A stretch of 64,000 nt of DNA, from contig CATQJL010000316.1 in the NCBI GenBank assembly GCA_958299035.1, positions 14,974,347-15,038,346 of the forward strand, given 5' to 3'. This document shows, piece by piece, positions 25,301 through 34,899 of this stretch. How positions within the stretch are numbered: position 1 is the stretch's first letter; the number at the start of each line of letters is the position of its first letter. The notes beneath the pieces were generated by a model, which saw nothing but the letters and a program-made list of their open reading frames with translations, was not told the origin of the DNA and searched no databases. This DNA is from Cylicocyclus nassatus (Eukaryota > Nematoda > Chromadorea > Rhabditida > Strongylidae). The position numbers and the translations under genes are program-made.

Positions 25301-25739
25301 TGGGTCAAAGACGCTGACTTGATGGTTTGCCCCTGTCTGCATAGCAGACAGGGCATGAATTGAACAATAATTTGCAATTTTCCATTTCAGTTAGAGATAG
25401 AGGTGAACTCTTTTTTACACACTCGTAAGCAAGAAAAAAGCCTGTTGCAGATCAGAGTCATCAACCAACGCTTTCTACGTTTGAAAAAAAGGATCACCTT
25501 CTTCTGAGATATCTCGTTTTCTTGTGGTAGCAACTATGATGCTGACAATGCATATCACAAGGACAACGCATATGGCGCTCAAGATTATATAGAACAGTCT
25601 TGATCCCAATCGTTCTTTTATTCCATCTAAAAATTACATAGGTAAAACCTTGAACACGACGAAAATGACAAATAATTATACCTGTAACATTTCTACATTG
25701 TTGAATGATATTTGTAGGGGACCTCCTAAATTTGCACAT
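16352..25739 (-). CDS. Gene B: type II membrane protein, Ser/Thr stalk, vWA-like domain (partial)
   Basis: Minus-strand gene built from exons that agree in phase. Exon 1 is 25739-25682 (start MCKFRRSP, 58 nt, phase 1). Exon 2 is 25626-25498 (129 nt): KERLG then a hydrophobic helix of about 24 residues (FYIILSAICVVLVICIVSII) and RKRD. A Ser/Thr-rich exon is 17872-17807 (MDTTTRRSTTKLTTTT; weak acceptor). vWA-like exons are 16930-16860 (DIYCAFAVDL), 16707-16490 (GFWAYGQVNQN, ends CPPADE) and 16423-16352 (AIDHIN...ANCLLFFSG). With no signal peptide and a basic N-terminus, it should be a type II membrane protein with the stalk and domain outside the cell. Exon 2 and the 72-nt exon match gene A in length and phase. 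The 7.6-kb intron 17873-25497 is full of transposons. The 3' end was not found. The vWA assignment is inference from strand-like motifs. Confidence 0.6.
17276..17709. mobile_element. MITE with TTA target duplication in a gene B intron
   Basis: The ends are CAAGGGAATGGTCAGAA and TTCTGACCATTCCCTTG, flanked by TTA at 17273-17275 and 17710-17712. Inner inverted similarity continues (AAGTCGAAGTGGCC against GGCCGCTTCGATTT). The 3-bp TTA duplication suggests a PIF/Harbinger-type origin, although the terminal bases are not the usual GGC. Confidence 0.6.
18385..19334 (+). pseudogene. Non-LTR retrotransposon reverse transcriptase relic (CR1/Jockey-like)
   Basis: In successive frames the plus strand reads FHTSLSHIFNICL, VPNIWKEAIVTAIPKV, FRHGAYTVTQLID, the first catalytic block YFDLFKAFDRISHD, then a long open stretch 18780-19382 with GLSQGGALSPLLFIIY and MYADEIKIYG. 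These are the ordered RT motifs of a LINE. The frame shifts at least twice and the YADD box reads YADE, so it is not active. The 3' side is cut off at 19334 by a Helitron-like element; the peptide LPGSAPP at the end of the open frame already belongs to that element. It lies on the sense strand opposite to gene B, within its intron. Confidence 0.75.
19335..21441 (-). mobile_element. Helitron-like element H4, 2.1 kb, inserted in the LINE
   Basis: On the minus strand it starts TCTTATATATAAACCTGAAT (21441) and ends GCCAGCTAG (19335). Host A and T lie at 19334 and 21442, fitting A^T insertion. The 3' end has the same GGCGGAGCCGGGTAAGCC tip as H1. Inside are GAGTTACGGTAGGTACAT-type repeats, subterminal CCGGATAGCCGAATAGCG in both orientations, and a nested MITE at 20745. 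No Rep/helicase frame is present. Confidence 0.65.
20745..20976. mobile_element. MITE with TAA target duplication (Harbinger-like)
   Basis: The ends are AGGGCCGGGCATACTTCA and its inverse AAGTATGCCCGGCCCT, flanked by TAA at 20742-20744 and 20977-20979. Subterminal GTCGCGACGCGATTTGGC and its inverse are shared with the element at 42163. It is nested within H4. Confidence 0.65.
21442..21965. mobile_element. Large palindromic (foldback) element
   Basis: The left arm from ATATCCTAGCCGTACCAA and the right arm ending TTGGTACGGCTAGGATATAT are inverted copies of about 240 bp with scattered differences (GAGATCCAGAATCTTG against GAGATCCAGAGTCTTG). A G/C-homopolymer-rich centre lies near 21650-21760. 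It looks like a non-autonomous foldback transposon. Confidence 0.7.
21966..23103. other. Intronic, mostly unassigned
   Basis: Intron of gene B. A GC-rich patch at 22490-22630 contains a poly-C run and two copies of ACCACCTTCACTTTTGG (about 22546 and 22580). Nothing else is recognised. Confidence 0.35.
23104..23190. repeat. Penelope-type terminal fragment
   Basis: AAGCTTTCC...TTCCTTCCTTTAT, AACAGTCAACAGTCAGTA and GGTCTACGTTTCGGC follow the left arm of the palindrome at 58284 with about 10-15% difference. The match ends within the next 20 bp. Solo terminal fragment. Confidence 0.6.
23191..24429. other. Intronic, nothing recognised
   Basis: Within the gene B intron. Frames at 23467-23817 (plus) and 23674-24027 (minus) overlap each other and show no domain or splice context. 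Confidence 0.35.
24430..24700. repeat. Cluster of small foldbacks
   Basis: In 270 bp there are several short inverted repeats: GTGTAATAGCG...CGCTATCACAC (24433-24466), an element bounded by GGAAAATTGCAAGTTATTG and CAATAACTTGCAATTTTCC (24489-24618), ACATTACATGCTTAAAGCATGTAATGT (24631-24657) and CAGTGATCCC...GGGATCACTG (24664-24693). TTACATGCTTAAAGCATG also occurs at about 24466, left of the second structure. Confidence 0.65.
24514..24623 (+). repeat. Dispersed direct repeat, copy 1 (about 110 bp)
   Basis: From AATTAGGCGTCGTCGTCAAT through GCCCTGTCTGC-type hairpin (CCCTGTCTGCATAGCAGACAGGG) to TTTTCCATTTCAG it is almost identical to 25280-25390. It forms the interior and right end of the 24489-24618 foldback. 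Confidence 0.85.
25280..25390 (+). repeat. Dispersed direct repeat, copy 2 (about 110 bp)
   Basis: Nearly identical to 24514-24623 but missing the left terminal inverted repeat, so it is a one-ended copy. Only 766 bp separates the pair, which suggests local duplication or transposition. Confidence 0.85.
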
Positions 25740-26449
25740 TTTTAATTTGCAGGCTAATAATGTGTCAAATAAATGTATGTGCAGAGATTCTGTAATGCTG
25801 CTATCTTCTGATAAACACTCAACACAAATTCTCGTTACCGCGTTTTATTATTAGTTTTGTTGATAAATAAGCTCGTTGACATGCAAGTTGAACCTCTATT
25901 GAAAATCAAGCAGTTATCATTTAGCTACTATATTTTGTTAGGTGGCAGCTTCAAACTTTTGCTATCACATATCTCACCTTAAGATTTTCCATCAGTAATG
26001 AAAGCAGTCACTCCTTATATGCTACCCTTCTAAAAACCACTATTTTGATTTTCTGACTTTCGTTTTTAGGTTGTAATAAGTGTGTACAGGTAAGTAGTTT
26101 GGTGCTTGAATGCAAATAACCTTGGGATACGGGGCGAGCCACAAAGAAGATTGGCGAGCTGCTGTCTATGAATTTCTGCGAGCAAAATATGCAATTTTTC
26201 AAGCCTTCGCGCGAGGAGGTCAATTTATTGAGTTCAGATTGTCTGTATTTAAAGGCAGTGGCTCGGCAAATCTCAACCTAGTCAAATTTGCGCTTATTTG
26301 GGGTTTTTCAATACGCTGATCCCGAAAATCCACTTTTGAAACCTTGAAAACGGCGAAGAGCGTTTATTAATGCCCTTTCCTTTGATATTAGACGAATGGA
26401 GCAAGGCCGATGACGCTAAATCGTGGCAGGACCCAATGCTTATAGCGTT

Positions 26450-26458
26450 GCGGCGGGC
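26450..26458. repeat. 9-bp target-site duplication, left
   Basis: GCGGCGGGC lies directly before the MULE end GGCGCCATCTATTCC. The identical 9-mer follows the other end at 31785-31793. Confidence 0.85.
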
Positions 26459-26910
26459 GGCGCCATCTATTCCTACCGGGCTGGCTGCGCGAGCGGTCCG
26501 CTGCCAACAGTGACTGTGGGGCGCGCAAACCTTGCCATCGGCGGCGGATGACCCGGATGACCTGCATCACACCTTTTATCGACTAGGGCGGCCTGATATA
26601 TGGATTTCGCGCCCGTTATGGACATAAAAGGCGATAGGAATGTTCTGCAGTGAATTCGAGTCCTACTTTTCTGCATTTTTCTAAAGCTACTTTGACATGC
26701 TACTAATATTGGTTGTATTGGTGAGTTTTTTTATGGCGTTTTCACTATTTTGTTGTCTTTTTGAGTAGAATGAGGTCAGTGAAGGTTTTGACTACGTTGA
26801 AACTTGCTGAATGTTCTCAACTTCTTGAAACTTGAGCTGGCCTCTTTCTGATATTGCTCGGAATGATTTTGTTTACTTTCTCTGCCCACTCCAATGATTA
26901 CTGGAGTGAG
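26459..26910. repeat. MULE terminal inverted repeat, left
   Basis: Pairs with 31326-31784. It runs from GGCGCCATCTATTCC to ATTACTGGAGTGAG. The minus-strand frame 26473-26676 is the mirror of a plus-strand frame at 31560 and is not a gene. Confidence 0.9.
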
Positions 26911-27812
26911 CGACCATATTGTTTTCACTTGGCGAAGCAAAATATTCTCGGAGTTTAGTGTGGTTATAAACTAAGTGTGCTTAACACACCCTTTCATGCA
27001 GCATCTTATTTTTCTCAATCACTCTTTACTACTTTCGCTTGTGCTGGGATTTTTTTTCAGCTATGCCATATTCTTCGCACTAGTCGCTATTATCAACTAA
27101 CAGTCACAGTTCGTATGCCTTCCCAAGTGAAAACGTGAGTTTAGTTTTCTTGATGGATTTTCGCTAACTTTTTTGCAAATTTTTTTCTTTTGAGATTCTT
27201 TACACTATCACATTGTTGGTTTCTTTTATCATTCCTTTATCATTCTACTCTCACATGCACATTTCACAAACTACTCTCAAAGATATGCCAGTTCGTGGTT
27301 TATTTTTGTTGGAACAAATGGATTTCAACCAATTAGACTATGAGTTGGCCATCTTTTATCTCTTCACACTGTTTCTTTCTTCCATTCGAGTCTTTTCCAT
27401 AATAGCAGGAATTTTCTAGTATCTGACTTCAATGTGCACTCCAGCTAACGCACTGTGTGTTTTGTCAGAGTCCCTTTTCTTGAACTGATTTATGCTGACT
27501 TTTTGCAAGACTGATGCAAGACAGATGCAAGACTGTTTAGGACAGATTATCAAGTACATCAAGACTTGAGACTCATTAAAACAGAAGTGGTTGAGTTCTG
27601 GCTTTGCTCTGCCTGCGTTGCTTCATTTTAGGCTAAGCGGTCGCGATTCCAGCGACACATCCTTTATAGTGGTTTTTGATCCAAATAAACATTCTATTGC
27701 GAAAGATTGTCTTATGGGTCTCAAGAAGAAAGGAGCACTTTAGTCTTTCGTAATAATAAGCGATCCGCAGCTATTCACGCAATATACATTCCATCAAAAT
27801 CGCTCTACTGGT

Positions 27813-30800
27813 ATGTCGTCAGCTCAAAGAGAGTTATGGAGTTGTCCTGTTTGCTCCAAAGTCCTAATGAGGAAGAATGTCTACAGCCACCTAAGAGTCT
27901 CTCACAAATATTCGACTGAACAAATCGCCAATGCTAAAGAAATGATTAGAGAGTGTTCAATCTCCTCACGTCCAATCCTGCTCCCAAACTGTACTGTCCA
28001 GTATGTGACGAAGGCTTTCCTGACCATGAACTTCTGGCGCAGCATTGCTACGACGAGCACAGTGAGGATGGCGCTAATGGGAAGCCGCAGGACTATACCG
28101 TCTTCCAGCTCACATTTGACACAAATGCGGAATTTCAGGTATCTTTTGAGCTGTCGCCTCTTTAGAAACCGGTGCCATGCCACTCAAGACAACCCAAAGA
28201 TGCAAAATCTTAGATTTCGTGGAAACTTTGCACACAAGGTTCATTTTATTGAATGTTAATGGAAAGATAGTCTTTTACGGTGGGGACTTTTTTGTGATAT
28301 CACAACTGGGTGTCATGAAATTCAAGTTTCGATATCCTATGTCTTATCTCACGAAATTGGCCATAACGTGCAAAATAAATACCGTAATCGTGATCAGCAT
28401 GTCAACCAACCTCCAGTGCAAAGTGTTTTGTTGACTGAACTCTTGGGGTTCCTTGAATTTAACCAGCTTCTCAATTAATTCGTGTGATTCAGGAATGGTT
28501 GAATGAACAATGTGAAAACACAAAAACTAGTTTCTATAAAAGGTCTACTGACGGCAGCTCTTATAGGCTGAGTTATACGTTGTGAATATAACAAGTTTAT
28601 TTCATGGCAAGATTCCTTTTAAGATGTAATCGAGCAGGGACATACATCAAAACAACTACCACCAGAGCAACATCTAGCAAAAAAGACGTAGTAAGCTGCA
28701 GTTGTTTTATAAACGTTAGAGTTGATGAAAATGGGAAAACCATTGCGACTGGGTGCTTCGGTCATGTGGGCCACGAAGTAGAGCCAGCGCTGCTTCGCCT
28801 GAGTAGTGCACAGGAGCAGTTTCTGAAGACTTTACTGGAAGGTATTTCAGAATAACTGTAGAAAGAAAGTGTTTGAGCTGTTCAGAACATTCTATGGACT
28901 ACATATTACGACGGTTGAAGAAGGACTACTCAGCCAAAAACTCGAGGCTTTGGTTTGTAGACAGGCATGACCTTTGGAACTTGACGTACAAAATGGGGTT
29001 ACGCCCTGGATATCGCCATAAGAGCGATATGAACTCACTTATGCTGCGTGAAACCGAAGCAAATCCTGAAGACGGGATACGTCTTTTGGAAGTGGGTGAC
29101 GACCCTAGTGGAAGAGGATTTCGGATGAGTGCGTAAAACAAAGCTCAGATATTCAAAACTGATGCAGTTTCTTTAGTTATCATCACCCCTACCCAGGTGG
29201 AATGGTTGAGAATGTACTCCGATCGAGGTATAGCAGTTGATGATACTCACAATGTCACAAAGTATAACCTGAAATTGGCTACAGTGTCTGTGGCAGACCA
29301 GAGGGATCGTGGTCTACCTGCAGGTATAAAATTTTGAGGCAGAACTTTCAATCAGCATTTATTTTCAGCTTTTTTGTTGAGTGGCACCATGACGGCATAC
29401 GATGTTCACAAGCTTTTCGCGGAGATACAGAAGCTTGTACCAGATTTCAATCCACATCAAATTGTGACGGATGAAGCCCCATGCTTTTATAACGGATTCC
29501 GCGAAACATTTCCAACATCTCAAGCAAAACTTCACTACTGCAGGTGGCACCTTGATCAGACGTTCAGAAGAGCCACAACACGGCTTGTGGAGGTAGTTTT
29601 CATACCTTTTTTGCAGTGTGTCATAGATGCTACAGTAAATTTCTAGGCACGCTTGAGGGGGCGCATCAACAAGGATCTAAGTAGACTTCTTCTGATTGCC
29701 GATCTTGAGACGTTCGAGCGGAAATTTGCGGAGATTCTTGCTTTTCTGGATGTGGAGGGACAAACCGCCATGGCGACTTATCTCAGGGAGAATTATCTAG
29801 GTGACATTGTAGCCAGTGTTATCTTATTCAAACTTGAGACTGTAGGAAGGACCGCAACTTGGGCTTCGTTCGCCAACCAACATGCTGTGATGGACACTAC
29901 AATGATCAGTGAGCGGTGGCACCTCAGGCTAAAGAAGGACTTCCTCCACAGAAATTCCAATATAAGGGCCGATTTCCTGGTGGATTTACTAATTAAAGCA
30001 GTCGAAGATTTAGCGGACACAAACGAAATAAGGGTAAGCTGACCATGGAAGCACATGGACATGAATGACGTATTCAAGGATCGACGACGTGCCGCAACAT
30101 CGTCATATCGTGTACAAGAAATTACCAAGCGTCATCGTAAGGCCATGCTGTATTATGAGAGAAGACCTCAGCGGATTCGCAGGATCGGAGAAATGGAGTG
30201 GCAAGTCGAGGGTAAACAACCCACGGACCTATATACCGTTACGCAAGGCGAATGTCGTTGCGATATCTCAATGGGCCACAATGTCCACTGCCCACTATGC
30301 GACATCTGTCCCTATTCTTGGAACTGCTCATGCCTGGACAACAGATCTGGAATCAGCTGTCTCCACAGACACGCGGTGAAGCTCTACGGTGGTGAGATAG
30401 CAACCCGAATCAGCGCTGCCGAGCCTGTTGCCGGAGAAGGAGTTGAAGGGAGACGCATTGAAGTCGAGGAAGCCTTACCTCCCACACTGGAACCATCCAC
30501 CTCGCGCGTGACTACAGCTCAGGAAAGAAAACAGGAGAGAAGTCAGATGAGGAATGATATCGAAAGTGTGAGTTCCGCGTTCACATATTATAGTGTTTCA
30601 AGTCAAAAATTGCAGAGGTACGCTGTGGTCTACTCTCATGTCAATGTGCTCGTGAACACGGACACAGCAGAGTCCCTCGATTCGCTCAAAGAGATCTATG
30701 AGCTGATAGACCAAGCTTCGAGGATAAGGGTGCGAGGATCAGTCTCAGAGCCGAATCTCGCAGTGAGGCCCGAACTAACCAAGCTAGGTGGAAAACCATT

Positions 30801-30843
30801 ACTCACTAAGGCAGAACTATTCACGGCAAGTACAAGTAGATAG
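27813..30843 (+). pseudogene. MULE transposase, C2H2 + DDE + SWIM, disrupted
   Basis: Transposase that would cut and join the element ends in the nucleus. Pieces in order: C2H2 finger CPVCSKVLMRKNVYSHLRVSH (27849-27905), a frame change, second finger YCPVCDEGFPDHELLAQH (about 28000-28060), donor at 28139, exon from 28493 (EWLNEQCENTKTSFYKRS), exon to 28841 (SCSCFINVRVDENGK, GCFGHVGHE), exon 28886-29323, exon 29369-29592, exon 29647-30843. Introns 28842-28885, 29324-29368 and 29593-29646 join in correct phase. The catalytic residues of the MULE core are visible: first D in GIAVDDTHNVTKYN, second D in IVTDEAP, CxxH in HYCRWHLDQ, and E in MISERWHLRLK. The SWIM finger is CSC...CLHRH near 30330-30372. 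Defects: the finger frameshift, TAA at 29134-29136 and TGA at 30040-30042, both in frame with coding sequence on each side. The first exon may lie upstream (27100-27700). Confidence 0.85.
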
Positions 30844-31325
30844 TCATCTTCGTACCTCTAGTCAATAACTTGCAGCGTTCCCAGTACCGGAAAATACAGA
30901 AGGGCCAAGGCGAACATTGAGAGAATCCAAAGCAAGAAGTTCCACAGATATCTTTGTCTCATGATGTATACCTCCCTGTCATTATGAAATTCACATAACT
31001 GTGGCTTACTATGATCGCTTACTCCAGTAATCTTGCACAGTAGCATAACAATTAACCAACACATTTTCCTTTTGGATAATTATCGCATATGTGCTCATCA
31101 TTTTTGCAACATACACAGATAAAGTTTATGAAAGAGTGCTATCAGGTTTTCAAAAAACAAAGAACGGTTGCATTATCAATTGGAGTTTCATGAAACATAC
31201 TCTTAGACAAAAAAAGGCCGGCTTTATTTTCAGAAAGCTAAAATATTTCAGGAAACTACAACATACTCAAAAGCTGGCTACTGGTCGCTTCCTGTAAGAG
31301 ACTAGTGAAATTTGCATCATGCTCA

Positions 31326-31784
31326 CTCACTCCAGTAATCATTGGAGTGGATAGAGAAAGTAAACAAAATCATTCCGAGCAATATCAGAAAGAGGCCAGC
31401 TCAAGTTTCAAGAAGTTGAGAACATTCAGCAAGTTTTAACGTAGTCAAAACCTTCACTGACCTCATTCTACTCAAAAAGACAACAAAATAGTGAAAACGC
31501 CATAAAAAAACTCACCAATACAACCAATATTAGTAGCATGTCAAAGTAGCTTCAGAAAAATGCAGAAAAGTAGGACTCGAATTCACTGCAGAACATTCCT
31601 ATCGCCTTTTATGTCCATAACGGGCGCGAAATCCATATATCAGGCCGCCCTAGTCGATAAAAGGTGTGATGCAGGTCATCCGGGTCATCCGCCGCCGATG
31701 GCAAGGTTTGCGCGCCCCACAGTCACTGTTGGCGGCCGCGCGCGGACCGCTCGCGCAGCCAGCCCGGTAGGAATAGATGGCGCC
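31326..31784. repeat. MULE terminal inverted repeat, right
   Basis: Inverse of 26459-26910. It carries GGCCGCGCGC at about 31731-31740, absent on the left. Confidence 0.9.
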
Positions 31785-31793
31785 GCGGCGGGC
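31785..31793. repeat. 9-bp target-site duplication, right
   Basis: GCGGCGGGC, identical to 26450-26458. Confidence 0.85.
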
Positions 31794-31989
31794 AGCCTTC
31801 AATGGTGAGCAGGAAATGGCCAACTCGTCCAGATGCGTGTAAGATTGGCCTGCGCGTGTAAGTTCGAGAGCGATTTTCTCGACAGGGAAAGCATGCTGTG
31901 CAACCGGGATTGCACTGTTTTCATAGTTAGGCGATAAGGAACCTACCGCGTTAAAATCCCGAGTTGTTGGATTTGCCGATCCACTGCCT

Positions 31990-33835
31990 TTAACTAACTA
32001 CGCTCTGCTAAAGGTTGAAAGGAAACATGGAGATCTGATTAGCAACAAGATCGCATTTTACATTTAAATTTACTTTATTTTCCGAGCATGATCTTTTGAA
32101 AATTTGATGCAGAAATCTGACTATCATTTTTTCTGCACGAATTGTTACTAAAGATAAATCAATGATTGAGCGGAGTTGAGCAGTAGATTTTCCTTAATCT
32201 TTCCAATGATACCATCCATGCATACATGAGTTCTACCGTAACATTACTACAGACCGTTTGAAAAACCGAACTTATTTTTAGCCAACCCAATATCTAGCCA
32301 CAAACCGGTTCCTACTTGCGTGCTGCTTATTGTTAGTAAAAAAAGTCTTTTTTACAGTAGATATAGACATTCTGAGAATTCCGGGCTTATTCAGCGGCAA
32401 AAAAAGTTGCCTCGTCCATAGATATGCAAACACGGACTTGGTGTGGAATTAAAATTTATATGGGAAGAGGATGTATGTCCAGGCAAGTTCTATATTTTTA
32501 TCGCATCACATTCAAGTATATTTTTTCTCACACAGAACAACCCAACATTCTTTGTTTTACCAAAAATTTGACTTACTGTGGATATTCGAAGACGACTCGT
32601 ACTTTTTCCATTAAGCGTCACCCTTTTGACTGATTTTTCTGCCTGAAGATAAGCAAAAAACGAATGAAAACAAGTAGAATGTGAGCAGGATTACGGACTC
32701 ATACCAAATAAGTGTCAACACTAAAGAGTCATTCTTTTACGATGAGATAACCGTTGATATCGAGTGTGTAATGTGCCATTATAATTTTATTGCAGAGAAA
32801 TACGATGAAAACATGAGATGAATAAGCCAGTTAAGCTGAAAAAATGTTTTTAACATTGTGCAAAATTTGAGAGCAAGTATTTAATCTCTATTAATCAACT
32901 CAAATTTTCTTCAAGCTGCTACAAGTAGTAGTACTTAGCCAGGCGAAGATTTTCAGAATTTTCTCCGACTAGCTGTAAATTGAGCTTCTTTATGAATCAA
33001 GATTCCCAAACTTCTAATTGTCCTGCGTCCAGCAGTGAATCTTTGGTGTCTTTTCGAAACGAATAGCCGACAGCTTTGGTTTTAGTACCAATAAGGCTGC
33101 CGCATGATTTTTATTTGTGCTTGTGAACCGATCTATATGACTCAGATCATTCTTGATCAACTTTTGGTGTACAATGCTTAGATTATTTAGAATTGTGCTT
33201 CTGTTATGCTGTACAGAATTGCTTGATCTACTAGAGGCACAGTCCACTCAGAGCGGGGGTTCACAAGGTTAGAATGGCATACTAGCTTGGGCCCATTCAA
33301 ACCGCCAAGTTGCGCAGCAAAAGATTGCTTCCGCGGGCTAGAAATCCGCTCCGGAAGGGACGTAATCAGGTGCTGGTCGCTCCGCCCAGCTGGTCACCCC
33401 GCCCACTTTGCATTGCATATGGCGTGCCCGCTAAATATCAGCTTCCAGCCGAGCCCGTTGCATTTCGCTGTTCTCCAAAACGGGGGTTTTCGGGAATTTT
33501 GACTACAACTATGCTCGACTACATATTCGGAATCAGGACCTTCAGCAGGCCTGGAAAGGACAAAAACATGGAAGACGAGGATTTTGGTGGACGGTGCCTT
33601 TCAGTACAGCCGAATAGTAGTGTGTCAAACAAACCAAACATAGCTGAAGGATAAATGTAACTGCAGTTTATAAGAGATAACTTCGATTTAAGCCTTTACC
33701 AAGTTCGTACTATGAGAAGGTAGAACACAAAACCAATGTAGAATGTGGAGCACAAACCCTTGCATTTGTTTGGAGAAAAAACTCTCAAGCGCTTTTGACA
33801 GCAAGACGAAAAAAACTATTGCTATGATTCCTTAA
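31990..33835. other. Mostly unassigned; fragment of a TTAA-type MITE
   Basis: No supported exon. GGTGGACGGTGCCTTTCAG at 33582-33605 is the inverse of the terminus of the element at 33836, so about 33240-33605 is probably a divergent relative lacking a clear left end. Its GC content is raised at 33287-33480. Confidence 0.35.
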
Positions 33836-34172
33836 AGGCACCGTCCACCCAGATTTTCGACTTCAACGTTTTTGTCATTTCAGGGCCTTCTCATGTCCCT
33901 GATACCAAGTATGAAGTCAAGAATGCGCGAAAACCCCGACAATCCCCGTTCCAGAGAGCCCACAAGCCGGCTTTCCGGAACGGTGATTGGATGGGCGCCC
34001 AGAAATGGGTAGGCATGGAAGGGGGAGGGCGGGCATAAATGGGGGTCCTCGTGCATCTTCGCTATTCCGGAGCGACACTCTGCGCCGCGACCTGGGCATT
34101 GGATTGATAGGGGGCCCTACTATTATATGTTGCCAAAAGCTCAACACCCTCAACTTAGGGCGGGCGGTACCT
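33836..34172. mobile_element. TTAA-flanked MITE, 337 bp, GC-rich
   Basis: The ends are TTAA|AGGCACCGTCCACCC and the inverse GGGCGGGCGGTACCT|TTAA. Inner inverted similarity includes CCCCGTTCCAGAGAGCCCAC-type GC-rich DNA. Same superfamily as 26253 and 62926. Confidence 0.75.
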
Positions 34173-34899
34173 TTAAAATGATCGCATTGATGAATATGCA
34201 GTATAAGCTTTCAAATAGCAATATTTACTCCACTGTCCAACTTTGGCATTCCTATCCTAAATTGCTGGAGGAGACTCCCTTCCCCCCCCCCCCCAAATGT
34301 TTTTGATGTTCTCTTAATGTTCTTTTTCCTTTTTAGGTACTAATCAAAGTGCTATAAATAATAACTATCGTTCAGTCCCTTGCGTTCTGCGACTGCAGGT
34401 TCAGGATGAGGATGCCAGTTCTGTATGTGCAATGCACACATGATCTTATTCTCTTGAAGGAATTTTGCGAAATTCTCCCAAGCTTTCTACTCTCTGTAAC
34501 TTGCCTTTTTCACATGGCATCTTGATTATGATAGCCGTAAACTCTTATGACCTAGCAAATTCATGTTAAAAATGCTGGTTTTGGAAAAACTTACAACATT
34601 TTGTAGGTTGTCAAGAAAATCATTTTTGGCTCCTTGCTTTAGCAGATAGGATGTTCGATAGAGCAAAGCAAGCTTTACAAGATGGTATTTTGAATTTCGT
34701 GACAAGTTTGACTCATTCCTATCCTAAAATGGATCAAATTTGAAGTTATGTTTGAAGTAAGTAAGTTTGAAGTAAATTAAATAAGTAAGCTATGTGAGTT
34801 AAGTAACGGTAAGTTTGACAAAATCCAAGGAGTTCTGCATGCCAAAAAATAGAAGAAAATCGGTCCGTCCAGAAAATTTCTAGGACCTCTCAGTCACAT
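34173..34899. other. Non-coding, nothing recognised
   Basis: AT-rich. A poly-C run lies at about 34284-34294, and AAGTAAGTTTGAAGTAA-type slippage repeats lie at 34755-34815. Confidence 0.4.

Larger units (their letters stand above)
26459..31784 (+). mobile_element. Mutator-like element (MULE), 5.3 kb, long TIRs
   Basis: The termini GGCGCCATCTATTCCTACCG and their exact inverse lie at 26459 and 31784. The terminal inverted repeats are about 452 bp (26459-26910) and 459 bp (31326-31784), nearly identical apart from small differences such as an 8-10-bp GGCCGCGCGC insertion on the right. A perfect 9-bp target duplication flanks the element; 8-11 bp is the Mutator hallmark. The interior carries one transposase gene on the plus strand, now broken. 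The high repeat identity and intact duplication suggest recent insertion. Confidence 0.9.
26253..31989. mobile_element. TTAA-flanked MITE, split by the MULE
   Basis: The left end is TTAA|AGGCAGTGGCTCGGCAAATC and the right end is GATTTGCCGATCCACTGCCT|TTAA. The two halves (26253-26458 and 31794-31989) together make about 400 bp of MITE. The intervening 26459-31784 is a Mutator-like insertion. The terminal sequence is shared with elements at 3222, 33836 and 62926. Confidence 0.75.

Noticed and set aside
29137..29200. Very short introns to remove TAA (29134) and TGA (30040) in the transposase
   Set aside because: They would be only about 16-20 nt, and the frame continues unchanged with recognisable coding text on both sides, so nonsense changes fit better.
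26473..31808. Two identical open frames starting MQKSRTRIHCRTFL on opposite strands
   Set aside because: They lie in the two terminal inverted repeats of the MULE.
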